Assembly: GCA_964531715.1 (NCBI GenBank) | Contig: CAZHEE010000008.1 | Location: 1-64,000 of the forward strand | Length of the DNA stretch: 64,000 bases | Source: UBA1664 sp964531715 | GTDB lineage: Bacteria; Pseudomonadota; Alphaproteobacteria; Micavibrionales; UBA1664 | Direction: 5' to 3' | In this document: positions 51,767 through 60,064 of the stretch, piece after piece | Layout: each line of letters opens with the position of its first letter | Position numbering within the stretch: position 1 is the first letter of the stretch | The notes under the pieces: model-generated | The model's database searches: none | What the model saw: only the letters and a program-made list of their open reading frames with translations | What the model was told of the DNA's origin: nothing | Position numbers and translations under genes: made by a program

Positions 51767-52905
51767 GCCTCCTTAAAGGGGAGAATAATGCGGGTGAAAC
51801 CTGGCCTGATGAACCTGTCCGCTTTTTGGAGGAGCATGTTGACCCCTTCTTATTATGGTGTATATCAAAAGGCTCATCCGATGTCACAATTCAATCGGAC
51901 AGGACGGTTTATAACGAGATTTCGGGAAAACTTTATCCCGGAACGTATCGACCGCTCGATTCTGCGGAAATAAACGCTTTTCTCAATAAAATTTATGGAC
52001 CTGAAGCGCTTGCAAAGCTTGCATCGGCCAATGATCTTGACTTATCCTATGAAATTCGCCCTGACCGATATTCGCGTAGCCGTTTCCGTGTTAATATTAC
52101 GGCCGTTCTGTCTCGTGGGCGTGACTCGGTTCAAATCACAATGCGTGTACTGCCGTCCGACCCACCGACATTTAAGCAGCTGGGCATCGAGGATGAGATT
52201 ATCAAGGCCTGGAATCCGCGTCAGGGTATGATTGTCGTAACAGGGCCGACAGGGTCTGGTAAAACGACATTGCTTGCCGCAGGTATCCGTCATCTTCTTG
52301 AAGAGCGTAACGGTTGCGGCAAGGTTTTGACCTATGAAGCGCCGATTGAATATACCTACGATAATATTAACAGCCCGCATTCCCTGATTTCCCAATCTGA
52401 AATTCCCCGCCATTTGCCTGACTTTTACAAAGGCGTGCGTAATGCCCTTCGCCGTAAACCTGAAATTATTCTGGTGGGTGAAGCCCGTGACCGTGAAACG
52501 ATCAGTGCGGCGATTGAGGCAGGGCAAACAGGGCATACAGTCTATACAACGACCCATACAACAGGGGTTGCGGCAACCATCCGTCGAATGATATCAACCT
52601 TTGAACCCGAAGAACGGGCGGAGCGTGCCTATGCGTTGATGGAAACGGTGCGCCTTGTGGTTACACAAGCCCTCGTGCCGAAAATCGGTGGTGGGCGCCT
52701 TGGTGTGCGTGAATGGATGGTGTTTGACGATAATGTTCGCGAGAAAATGCTCGAAATGGATTATAATCAGTGGAGCCCGGAGATACAGCGGATGATTGAC
52801 CAATATGGCCGCACAATGGAAAAATCCGCAACACAAGCCTTTGAGGCGAATTTGATTGAACGCCGCCCATACCTCATGCTCGCCAATTCTACCGGCGGGG
52901 GGTAG
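51745..52905 (+). CDS. dotB: Type IVB secretion ATPase DotB (PilT/VirB11-like)
   Basis: DotB is the hexameric cytoplasmic traffic ATPase of Dot/Icm. It has 386 residues, close to Legionella's 377. The N-terminal PAS-like domain (about 30-140) is followed by the RecA-type core. Walker A is GPTGSGKT (167-174). The Asp box, the Walker B strand EIILVGEARDRETISAAIEA and the His box GHTVYTTTHTTGVAATIRRM are all visible. It ends the plus-strand dot run and abuts the AraC-type gene on the opposite strand with no gap. Genes for DotO, DotL, DotM and DotA are not in the window. Confidence 0.95.
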   Translation: MATRKPISLLKGENNAGETWPDEPVRFLEEHVDPFLLWCISKGSSDVTIQSDRTVYNEISGKLYPGTYRPLDSAEINAFLNKIYGPEALAKLASANDLDLSYEIRPDRYSRSRFRVNITAVLSRGRDSVQITMRVLPSDPPTFKQLGIEDEIIKAWNPRQGMIVVTGPTGSGKTTLLAAGIRHLLEERNGCGKVLTYEAPIEYTYDNINSPHSLISQSEIPRHLPDFYKGVRNALRRKPEIILVGEARDRETISAAIEAGQTGHTVYTTTHTTGVAATIRRMISTFEPEERAERAYALMETVRLVVTQALVPKIGGGRLGVREWMVFDDNVREKMLEMDYNQWSPEIQRMIDQYGRTMEKSATQAFEANLIERRPYLMLANSTGGG

Positions 52906-53769
52906 TCACGCTTTAATCGGTATCCAGATTTCGATTTGACCGCTGAGTGTTTGCACATTAAACCGCTCATCATACAGCTCGAAATACAATGGGAAGCATG
53001 GCGTTTCCTTTAATTTAGGAAGTGACACACCCCATATAAATTGAACCGTCTCCTTCAATGATGAGAGCGGCCCATCATGCGTATAGACAAGGTATGTCGC
53101 GGCAGGGATAATACACGTTGTCATTTCATCCGGTATAGTTTCACCGTGATATTCAATACCTGCGATATAATCAAAGTGACTCTCAGGCAATGACCCATCA
53201 AAAAAGCCCTTGCAAATGCCATAGGCGGTAGAGCATTTTGAATCAGGATCAATCTCTTCATATCGATTATTAAATTCCTGCCATAATTTATTCAACTCAA
53301 GCGGGTTGTCGCCGAATTTATATCTTTTCTCTAAGCCTGTAACGATCATTTCATTCATAGAACGCTCTTCAGGTAGTGTTGTAATTGCCGTGGTCGCTAT
53401 ATGATATAACAAAGCCTCATCAAAGACAGGTTGTGAAAGGTGATAATAATCAGACTGTGAGTGTCGGAATTCGCGCGGGCTAAGCCCGAACATGATCTTA
53501 AAAGCACGGGTGAAGGCTTCATGGCTATCAAATCCTGCATCAAGTGCGATATTAATTACGCTTGCACGTGTTTCCCGAAGCTGGTCAGCCGCGATAGATA
53601 ACAGACGACGACGGCGATAAAGACCGGGCGATATTCCCGTTAATGCGGTGAATGTCCGATTAAAATGATAATAGGACATGCCCGCCTCCTGTGCAGGGGC
53701 ATCGGCTTTCAAATCTTCATGCAAATGCGCTTCAATAAAATCAACCGCGCGTTTGATTTGGTTGTGCAT
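52906..53769 (-). CDS. AraC family regulator with GyrI-like effector domain
   Basis: The protein has 287 residues. The N-terminal AraC-type double helix-turn-helix (about 5-105) includes YYHFNRTFTALTGISPGLYR and ALDAGFDSHEAFTRAFKIMF with FGLSPREFR. The C-terminal GyrI-like domain (about 125-287) is the type that binds small hydrophobic ligands. This Rob/MarA-plus-GyrI layout is common in transcription activators of drug responses. Its target is unknown. It directly follows dotB tail to tail, with no evidence that it controls the dot genes. Confidence 0.9.
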   Translation of the reverse strand: MHNQIKRAVDFIEAHLHEDLKADAPAQEAGMSYYHFNRTFTALTGISPGLYRRRRLLSIAADQLRETRASVINIALDAGFDSHEAFTRAFKIMFGLSPREFRHSQSDYYHLSQPVFDEALLYHIATTAITTLPEERSMNEMIVTGLEKRYKFGDNPLELNKLWQEFNNRYEEIDPDSKCSTAYGICKGFFDGSLPESHFDYIAGIEYHGETIPDEMTTCIIPAATYLVYTHDGPLSSLKETVQFIWGVSLPKLKETPCFPLYFELYDERFNVQTLSGQIEIWIPIKA

Positions 53770-53814
53770 GTGGGAATTATATCATGCCCATTATTGAATT
53801 ATAATTAAGAAATC

Positions 53815-54642
53815 TTAGCCATATGCAGGCGCAGGCGATGATGCTCTTGACGTTCGTCTTTCCATGGCTTCATGTTTGGCACGCATAATTTCAAGATTCT
53901 CTTCCAATGACTGACCTGCGTCATATATAGAAAGATGTAATGTGCCTTCATCAGGTTCAGTGACATTTTCGGCACATCCATAATTATCACCATACCATCG
54001 CTCAATATCCAAACGCTCTTTTCCTGAAAAATTGATACGCCTTTGAGCCGAGGGATTTGCCCACCAAAAAACAACAGAAGACATGGATAGATGATGATGT
54101 GCAGGCTTTTGAAGGAATTGAAACGATAAATTTGGTCCGCTACTGGAAGACTCCATTATAGTGGTTAGTTCTACGGACTGTCCTTGTGTTTCAATCATAT
54201 CAATATAAGAACAAATTGATGCCCCCCATTGCATGATTTTATTTGCAGGAACACCTGCATTCGCATTTATATTCAGTCTAACTTTTAGCACTGGCTTTTG
54301 TTTAAAAGCCTGTCCTTTGCGCACCATTGCGAATGCTTCCCCTGCCGCGGCACGACCTGGCGCAGGATACTGCCCTGCCACATCGTAACGTTTTTTCCTT
54401 TCCACAACTTGGGGAATAATTTTTCTGGCGGCATTAACCTCTTTTGTGAGCATGGCCAATCCTTCAGGCCAACCATATTTAGCCAGTTGATAGGCTTCCT
54501 CATAATTGGCAGTGCCATACCAATGCTGTCTATCAGTTCTGCGACTGGATAATTCACCTGTCCACAGGCATGGTGCATGTGTTGCCCATTCCAAAAACGC
54601 ATTGGCAGACGGGAATTTTTTGATAATGATATTATATGACAT
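53815..54642 (-). CDS. Unknown partner of the adjacent AAA+ ATPase (degenerate vWA-like?)
   Basis: The protein has 275 residues and I do not assign it firmly. The N-terminal part has FLEWATHAPCLWTGELSSRR and YEEAYQLAKYGWPEGLAML. The central region (about 120-200) reads VLKVRLNINANAGVPANKIM and then WGASICSYIDMIETQGQSVE. This strand-helix-strand order recalls a von Willebrand A fold that has lost its metal-binding DxSxS. Similar phage-borne proteins exist, as far as I remember. It starts three bases after the AAA+ gene ends, so both are co-transcribed. An AAA+ ATPase plus a vWA-like partner is the MoxR/CobS-CobT theme. The C-terminus is disordered. Confidence 0.6.
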   Translation of the reverse strand: MSYNIIIKKFPSANAFLEWATHAPCLWTGELSSRRTDRQHWYGTANYEEAYQLAKYGWPEGLAMLTKEVNAARKIIPQVVERKKRYDVAGQYPAPGRAAAGEAFAMVRKGQAFKQKPVLKVRLNINANAGVPANKIMQWGASICSYIDMIETQGQSVELTTIMESSSSGPNLSFQFLQKPAHHHLSMSSVVFWWANPSAQRRINFSGKERLDIERWYGDNYGCAENVTEPDEGTLHLSIYDAGQSLEENLEIMRAKHEAMERRTSRASSPAPAYG

Positions 54643-54644
54643 AA

Positions 54645-55667
54645 CTATCCATGCCTTAATTCTTGCGCCGCCGCACCAATGGCTCTCACCATTCGTCCTG
54701 AACCGCTATTGGCTCTTTCCAATGATGCATGGATGCGTTTAACCTGTGCGGCCTGATTCATCACCTGTATCAATGATTCTTCAATTTGATCAATGTTGGG
54801 AATATTCATCAAGGCCTGTTCCGCATCCCCGACAAGATCTGACAAACCAAACACACGAGTCATATCTTTTCGGAGTTTTTCTAAGCGGCTTACGCTTACA
54901 ACTTGTGAAGCATCTTCTGCATTAGCCTCCATTCGACCTGTTAATTGTATAATTTGATCTTCATCCAGACCTTTTAAAACTGTTCGGTTAAAGACATCCT
55001 CTGTTTTAAGACCTGCTTTGATAAGCCTTGCACCATTAATGGCCGCGCGTGTCGATACAATATGACGTATTTCAAGGTCTGAAACGGCTTTACGCGCCTG
55101 ATGAACAACATTAACCCATGAGAGATGTTCCTTACCAACAAGCCTGCAAACAAGGTCTTTTTCAAGTTTAGGGTCGTACCCGACTTCTGTTGTGACATAT
55201 CTGTCAAGCGTTGCACCGTCTAAAGCATTTCGCCCCATATATTCTAATGAAGCACCATGCCCCCAAGTGTTGCCTGCGGCAATGAAATGGAAATCTTCAT
55301 GACGCTCTACCATACCATCGGGTGCATCCAAAACACCGTTATCGAGTGCGGCATGTACCGATACAATTGCTTGAGGGTCAGATGCATCAATTTCATCAAA
55401 CAGAAACACGCCCCCTTCTTCATAGGCAGTTCGGAATGGTGTTTTAACCGTATTGCCATGGGCATCTTTAAATCCACGCAACTGAAATGCGGACTCTACT
55501 GCGCCTGTATAATAAAATGTTAAGCCTTTATCTTCGGCGACATTCTTTGCAATTGTTGTTTTCCCTGTACCGGAGGGACCGACCATAAAAGGGTGTACGC
55601 CTGCATTAATGATAGTTAATACACTGTCATATGCTTCATGACGTAAGGGTTTGATTTGTTTAGTCAT
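54645..55667 (-). CDS. AAA+ ATPase, CobS/MoxR type
   Basis: An AAA_5 (dynein-related) ATPase of 340 residues from the ATG at 55667, which has a GAGAA ribosome-binding site. A start five codons upstream is possible. Walker A is GPSGTGKT (30-37) and Walker B is GGVFLFDEIDASDPQAIVSV; sensor-like FHFIAAGNTWGHGASLEYMG and the arginine region DRYVTTEVGYDP follow. These match CobS-like ATPases, including those found in phages, but no cobalamin genes are nearby. With the adjacent partner it likely forms a chelatase-like or remodelling pair. It is more AT-rich than the hem genes. Confidence 0.85.
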   Translation of the reverse strand: MTKQIKPLRHEAYDSVLTIINAGVHPFMVGPSGTGKTTIAKNVAEDKGLTFYYTGAVESAFQLRGFKDAHGNTVKTPFRTAYEEGGVFLFDEIDASDPQAIVSVHAALDNGVLDAPDGMVERHEDFHFIAAGNTWGHGASLEYMGRNALDGATLDRYVTTEVGYDPKLEKDLVCRLVGKEHLSWVNVVHQARKAVSDLEIRHIVSTRAAINGARLIKAGLKTEDVFNRTVLKGLDEDQIIQLTGRMEANAEDASQVVSVSRLEKLRKDMTRVFGLSDLVGDAEQALMNIPNIDQIEESLIQVMNQAAQVKRIHASLERANSGSGRMVRAIGAAAQELRHG

Positions 55668-55727
55668 AGTTTTCTCTTTCATAATTAAAGTTATGAAAAG
55701 TAAAATACTCTATGATTATCCATAAAA

Positions 55728-55753
55728 CTTGATATTTTTTGCGGAATATCGAG
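55728..55753. promoter_or_regulatory. Short inverted repeat upstream of the AAA+ gene
   Basis: CTTGATATT (55728-55736) pairs with AATATCGAG (55745-55753), with one G-T pair and an 8-base loop. It lies between the stop of the Mic60-like gene and the AAA+ start, about 60 bases before the latter. It may be an operator for the AAA+ pair or a weak terminator of the hem operon. Confidence 0.35.
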
Positions 55754-55769
55754 TTGGGGAGGGAAAAAA

Positions 55770-57326
55770 TTACTGCAAAATTATCAGGCCGCTATCCTGA
55801 CTGCCTGAAATTGTGCCTTGCATTTGCTTTTTAATTTCGGCGGGGGCGGATTTGATCATACCTTGTAAACTTTGCGGGTTTTGCATGACTTGCGTTGCCT
55901 TGTTCATCAGCATATCTAGTGTTTCCTGCGCCTGAATCGCGCCTAAAGCCTGAGTCATAAATGGGCTTGCGGCCGTGGCGGCCTCACCATCCAAACGATT
56001 AAGAATTTGAACCGCCTCGGCCACATTCCCTTTGTCCAGCGCGGCCTTTGCCTCGGCGATAATCGCCTCTTCCTCAATAACCATGAGCGGTTTGCCGTCT
56101 TTTTCAATTGAGAGAACCTCACCCAAACGGGCCTTCACCCTGTCTTGAATCGAAACATCTTCGCCATTCATCGCGGCGGTGACAATCTCGCTCGACAAAT
56201 TTTTTAATTCGTTTGAGAGCCCTTCAGGTGAAAGCACTCCGCTTGCGGCATAGGGGGCAAGGCGGTTGATTGCCTGATTGAGTTCGGGATTATTATCCCC
56301 GACAAGATTTTGAAGCATGGCTAAATCCTGCTCAAACGGTTCCGACCGGTTCAGGCTGTCACGCATTTGTGTGAGGGCAAGCAACATTGCCGCCGCGCCC
56401 AAATCCCGCGCGGACATGGTTTGCACAGATTGGCTGAGTTCAGCCGCGCCTTGTTTTGTTTGCTCAACCTGATTATTCAACGCACCCATCTGACCTTGCA
56501 TATTCGCAATCATGCCCTTGAAATTGGTAAAGGCTTGTGTGCCATCCTCGCCTAAAATTGTTTGGTCAAAACCATCAAAATAGCGGATAAGCGCGCCAAG
56601 GTCAAAATTCTCGTCACCTATATTCAGGTTATCTTCAAGCCTTTGTACCCGCGCCATTAGAGGTGTTTGTGTATCAATAACGATATTACCTGCCTCATCT
56701 TTTTGAAGCCCGATAGCACTCGTTACCGTGCCGATTTTACCAGAGACATCCGCTAAATTTTGTGTTGCTTGTTGTTTAAAATCTTCGTAGCCAGTGCGGA
56801 GTGCCTGAATTTGTGTCTCGGTTTCCTGTTGGTTGGTGGCGAGGTTGTTGAGCTCTTTCGCTTCCTCACCGAATAAAATATAGCCAATTATAAATAAAAT
56901 GATAAAGACAGAGAATGTCGTAATAAGCGATTGTTTGACAATCTGGCGTTTAATCTGACCGCCCGAAACCAATGTCGGATGTTGCTTTTTATCAAAGCGC
57001 GTTTCGACTTTGCGTTTTTTGTGTGGCTTGGCATTTGTTTCCGGCATTTTGGGTTTAAGAGGCGATTCGTAGGGTTGAGATGGGATTTCAGCCTCCCTGC
57101 TTCTTTCCTCTTCAATTTTTACAGGGATATTGATACCGTCCAGTGAGATATTATTATCCTTTGCGGCCTTAAGAAACTCATTCATCCGCTCGGCAGGGAT
57201 CATGCCGCGCTTTTTCCAACCCTGAATGGTAGAGGCATGGACATTCATCTTTCGCGCCATGGGGCGCAGGCCACCAAAGCGGTTTATGATAAGATCAACA
57301 TTGCCGATACCATCCTGCGTTGTCAT
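55770..57326 (-). CDS. Alpha-Mic60-like protein with N-terminal helix-turn-helix head
   Basis: The protein has 518 residues. Residues about 8-62 (LIINRFGGLRPMARKMNVHA, STIQGWKKRGMIPAERMNEF) form a Cro/YdaS-like helix-turn-helix domain. After a basic linker, one membrane helix lies at about 133-152. A long periplasmic coiled coil (about 155-300) follows. The C-terminal region shows the COG4223 pattern: ARDLGAAAMLLALTQMRDSL, PFEQDLAML, LAPYAASGVLSPEGLSN and LDKGNVAEAVQILNRLDGEA. COG4223 includes the alphaproteobacterial homologue of mitochondrial Mic60, and its usual location is right after hemC-hemD, as here. The HTH head is the odd part. The start overlaps hemD by four bases. Confidence 0.78.
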   Translation of the reverse strand: MTTQDGIGNVDLIINRFGGLRPMARKMNVHASTIQGWKKRGMIPAERMNEFLKAAKDNNISLDGINIPVKIEEERSREAEIPSQPYESPLKPKMPETNAKPHKKRKVETRFDKKQHPTLVSGGQIKRQIVKQSLITTFSVFIILFIIGYILFGEEAKELNNLATNQQETETQIQALRTGYEDFKQQATQNLADVSGKIGTVTSAIGLQKDEAGNIVIDTQTPLMARVQRLEDNLNIGDENFDLGALIRYFDGFDQTILGEDGTQAFTNFKGMIANMQGQMGALNNQVEQTKQGAAELSQSVQTMSARDLGAAAMLLALTQMRDSLNRSEPFEQDLAMLQNLVGDNNPELNQAINRLAPYAASGVLSPEGLSNELKNLSSEIVTAAMNGEDVSIQDRVKARLGEVLSIEKDGKPLMVIEEEAIIAEAKAALDKGNVAEAVQILNRLDGEAATAASPFMTQALGAIQAQETLDMLMNKATQVMQNPQSLQGMIKSAPAEIKKQMQGTISGSQDSGLIILQ

Positions 57327-57943
57327 ACGTGTTCTACTTCCTGTAAGATCAGATTCCTCATATCAGCATAGCGCGGCGATGCGCTGACCGCAAGATTTCT
57401 GTATCCTCTTGTGTCGAAAGTATCGGCGATCTCGTTTGACAGGCAAAGTATTCGCGCCTGTATGTCTGTATGCCCCATAACTATATGCGCGGCCTTCACA
57501 GAGAAAATCGTAATGATAGGGTCAGGGTCTGTTATTTTAAAATAAGGGTTTGGAAGTGTCTGATAAACAGGCCAGTGAAGCGTTTTTTCAGGAATAAAAC
57601 TCGGCTCTAAGGCAGAGGGATAGAGGATTTTTTTATAAGCAGACAAGTCCAAATCACGAACGCCACCTGTACCTGTTTGAAGAATTTTAAAGCCCTTCTG
57701 TCGGGCTGTACGTGCTGTATGTTCGCCCACGGCGATAACAGGCAGGTCAGGCAATGTTATATTTTCAAGTGCATGAGCACTGCTGATAAGTATCACCTCA
57801 AACTCACTTTGAGGCATGGGGCTGTCATAGGGTGTCACTTTTAACAGAGGATTGGCTATTACATTTTTAACTAAGCCGTGTAAATCCTGTACAATTTCAT
57901 TCGCGCGCGGTTGCGTACAGGTTATGAAAAGGGGTTTAGCCAT
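57323..57943 (-). CDS. hemD: Uroporphyrinogen-III synthase
   Basis: HemD closes hydroxymethylbilane to uroporphyrinogen III in tetrapyrrole synthesis. It has 206 residues, shorter than the usual 230-260. Features are PLFITCTQPRANEIVQDL at the start, then VIAVGEHTARTARQKGFKIL, the central hinge, and ADTFDTRGYRNLAVSASPRY near the end. Sequence conservation in this family is low; the call is secured by the four-to-eight-base overlaps with hemC upstream and the Mic60-like gene downstream. Confidence 0.88.
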   Translation of the reverse strand: MAKPLFITCTQPRANEIVQDLHGLVKNVIANPLLKVTPYDSPMPQSEFEVILISSAHALENITLPDLPVIAVGEHTARTARQKGFKILQTGTGGVRDLDLSAYKKILYPSALEPSFIPEKTLHWPVYQTLPNPYFKITDPDPIITIFSVKAAHIVMGHTDIQARILCLSNEIADTFDTRGYRNLAVSASPRYADMRNLILQEVEHV

Positions 57944-58868
57944 GAACCTGCAAATATTCCTGAGGCGTTTTAGCCTTCAGCTTCCGCCCGACACGTAGGC
58001 CAAGGGCATAGGCATCATTCGGGTTTTGAACCGTGGCCGTTTCTTCGGATTGGTAAAGCTCCACCCCATCGGGTGATGCAACCATGCCACGCAAACGCAT
58101 TGTTTTGTTCTCAACCCACTGTGCATAAGAGCCAATCGGTGTGCGGCATGACCCATCCAAAACGCCCAGCAATGAACGCTCTGCCGTGGCAACCATGCCT
58201 GTTTTCTTATCATGAATAGTATCAAGGATTCTTGCGCTGGTCTCATCATTCTCACGAATTTCCATGCCTAAAATACCCTGACATACGGCAGGGAGGATAG
58301 ATTCAGGCTCAATATAAGACGCAATACGGTCTTCCAAATCCATGCGGTGTAACCCTGCGGCAGCGAGGATGGTTGCGTCAACTTGCCCATCTGACAGTTT
58401 TTGGAGGCGTGTATCGACATTCCCGCGAAAGGGCACGATTTTTAAATCAGGTCTGCGTGATAAAATAATGGCCTTTCGCCGCATACTGGATGTTCCAACA
58501 ATCGCCCCCTCCGGTAATTCATCCAAAGATTGCGCTTTAAGTGAGATAAAGGCATCACGCGCATCTTCGCGTGGTAACACATGGTAAATTTGCAACCCTT
58601 TAGGCAGAAAAGTCGGCACGTCTTTAAGGGAGTGAATACCGACATCAATCCGCCCCTCCATGAGTGCAAGCTCAATTTCTTTTGCAAACAGACCCTTCCC
58701 GCCATCGGCTTCGGACAGCAATGTCTCGCCATGGGTCGGGTGCCAGTCCCCTGAAGTTTTAATCACTACCAGCTCAAGCGGGAGGGACGGGTGAGCTTTT
58801 TTCAATGTTTCGATGAGCTTTTGCGCCTGAATTAATGCAAGCTTGCTGCCCCTTGTTCCTATTTTCAT
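57936..58868 (-). CDS. hemC: Hydroxymethylbilane synthase (porphobilinogen deaminase)
   Basis: HemC joins four porphobilinogens into hydroxymethylbilane. It has 310 residues. The N-terminal IGTRGSKLALIQAQ, the catalytic aspartate D83 in HSLKDVP, the arginine segment GTSSMRRKA, and the dipyrromethane-carrying cysteine C241 in LDGSCRTPIGSYA are present. It starts the minus-strand operon hemC-hemD-Mic60-like. Divergent tsaD begins 80 bases away, so both promoters share that gap. Confidence 0.97.
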   Translation of the reverse strand: MKIGTRGSKLALIQAQKLIETLKKAHPSLPLELVVIKTSGDWHPTHGETLLSEADGGKGLFAKEIELALMEGRIDVGIHSLKDVPTFLPKGLQIYHVLPREDARDAFISLKAQSLDELPEGAIVGTSSMRRKAIILSRRPDLKIVPFRGNVDTRLQKLSDGQVDATILAAAGLHRMDLEDRIASYIEPESILPAVCQGILGMEIRENDETSARILDTIHDKKTGMVATAERSLLGVLDGSCRTPIGSYAQWVENKTMRLRGMVASPDGVELYQSEETATVQNPNDAYALGLRVGRKLKAKTPQEYLQVHG

Positions 58869-58948
58869 GAACGGGTTTCGTCTTATTGTTTCTTTTTTGT
58901 CACCACTTTGATAAAACCTTTTGAAACAAATTTAAAGTTTAAAATGAC

Positions 58949-60064
58949 ATGCATAGCCTTGTATTGGGGATAGAAAGCTCTTGTGACGAGACAGCGGCGG
59001 CCGTTGTGGCGCAGGACGGCACAATTTTATCCAATATTATCTCCTCACAAATTGTGAACCATGAACGGTTCGGCGGCGTGGTACCCGAAATCGCGGCGCG
59101 CGCCCATCTTGATCAGATTGAGGTCATTATTGATACGGCCTTAAAAGATGCCAATGTGGGCTTAAAGGACTTAAGCGGTATTGCCGCAACCTGCGGGCCT
59201 GGGCTTGTTGGCGGGGTGATAGTCGGCATGATGGCAGGAAAGACACTCGCCCTTATGAATGATAAGCCCTTTATCGGAATTAATCATCTTGAGGGGCATG
59301 TGCTTTCACCGCAACTATCTGATAATGTGGCGTTTCCTTATCTTGTGTTGCTGATTTCAGGGGCGCATACGCAAATTCTCATTGCGCATGATTTAGGGCA
59401 TTATGAAATGCTTGGCACAACACTGGATGACGCGTGCGGGGAATGTTTTGACAAGGTCGGGCGCATGCTCGGGCTTCCTTTTCCGGGTGGAAAATATGTG
59501 GCCGCCCTTGCCGCAAAATGTGTTGATAGGGCAGAAGCGGCGAAGCGATTCTCTTTACCGAAACCACTTAAAGGGCGCGAGGGGTGTGATTTTTCATTTT
59601 CGGGTTTAAAAACCGCCGTCCTCAGGCATGTTGAGAAACTGTCAGAGAACTGCAACCCCGTGTCCGCGCACGGGGATGCGCATACAGATTTGGCAGCATC
59701 TTTCGAGGATGCAGTCGCAGACGTGATTCTCGACAGAATGGAACAAGCCATCACAATCTTCAAAAAACATTATCCGAATAAAAAGGCGCATATCGTGACA
59801 GGCGGCGGTGTTGCGGCAAATAAGACAATCAAGGCAAGGCTTGCCGACTTGACAAGCAGGCATCAGATGATTTTTACTGCACCACCATCGTCACTTTGTA
59901 CTGACAATGGTGCAATGATCGCATGGGCAGGTTTGCAACGATTGAACCGCGGCTTAATAAATTCGTTAGATATGAAGGCAAGGCCGCGCTGGCCTTTAGA
60001 GGAGCTTAAAAAAGAATTTCAACCGCAGAGGCGCAGAGATACAGAGGTATTAATTAAATGTTAG
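58949..60064 (+). CDS. tsaD: tRNA N6-adenosine threonylcarbamoyltransferase TsaD
   Basis: TsaD transfers threonylcarbamoyl to A37 of ANN-decoding tRNAs. It has 371 residues. The ATP/metal signatures are LGIESSCDETAAAVV, GINHLEGHVLSP (metal ligands H113 and H117), and the later CTDNGAMIAWAGL. The divergent arrangement with hemC is common in proteobacteria. The last dozen residues (after WPLEELKKEF) are encoded by a repeat sequence, AACCGCAGAGGCGCAGAG, and are not family sequence, so the original stop was probably displaced by an insertion. The core is complete. The stop overlaps the next gene by seven bases. Confidence 0.96.
   Translation: MHSLVLGIESSCDETAAAVVAQDGTILSNIISSQIVNHERFGGVVPEIAARAHLDQIEVIIDTALKDANVGLKDLSGIAATCGPGLVGGVIVGMMAGKTLALMNDKPFIGINHLEGHVLSPQLSDNVAFPYLVLLISGAHTQILIAHDLGHYEMLGTTLDDACGECFDKVGRMLGLPFPGGKYVAALAAKCVDRAEAAKRFSLPKPLKGREGCDFSFSGLKTAVLRHVEKLSENCNPVSAHGDAHTDLAASFEDAVADVILDRMEQAITIFKKHYPNKKAHIVTGGGVAANKTIKARLADLTSRHQMIFTAPPSSLCTDNGAMIAWAGLQRLNRGLINSLDMKARPRWPLEELKKEFQPQRRRDTEVLIKC
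60021..60038. repeat. Left inverted repeat of the PNPOx-like cassette
   Basis: AACCGCAGAGGCGCAGAG, at the 3' end of tsaD, is repeated in inverted orientation at 60517-60543, which has nine extra bases in the middle. The two copies enclose the AT-rich gene at 60058-60546. Confidence 0.75.

Noticed and set aside
53815..55667. Cobaltochelatase CobS-CobT pair
   Set aside because: The partner lacks CobT features and the vWA metal motif, and no cobalamin genes are nearby.
55728..55753. Intrinsic terminator for the hem operon
   Set aside because: The stem is AT-rich and not followed by a proper T-run, so it was listed only as a possible regulatory hairpin.
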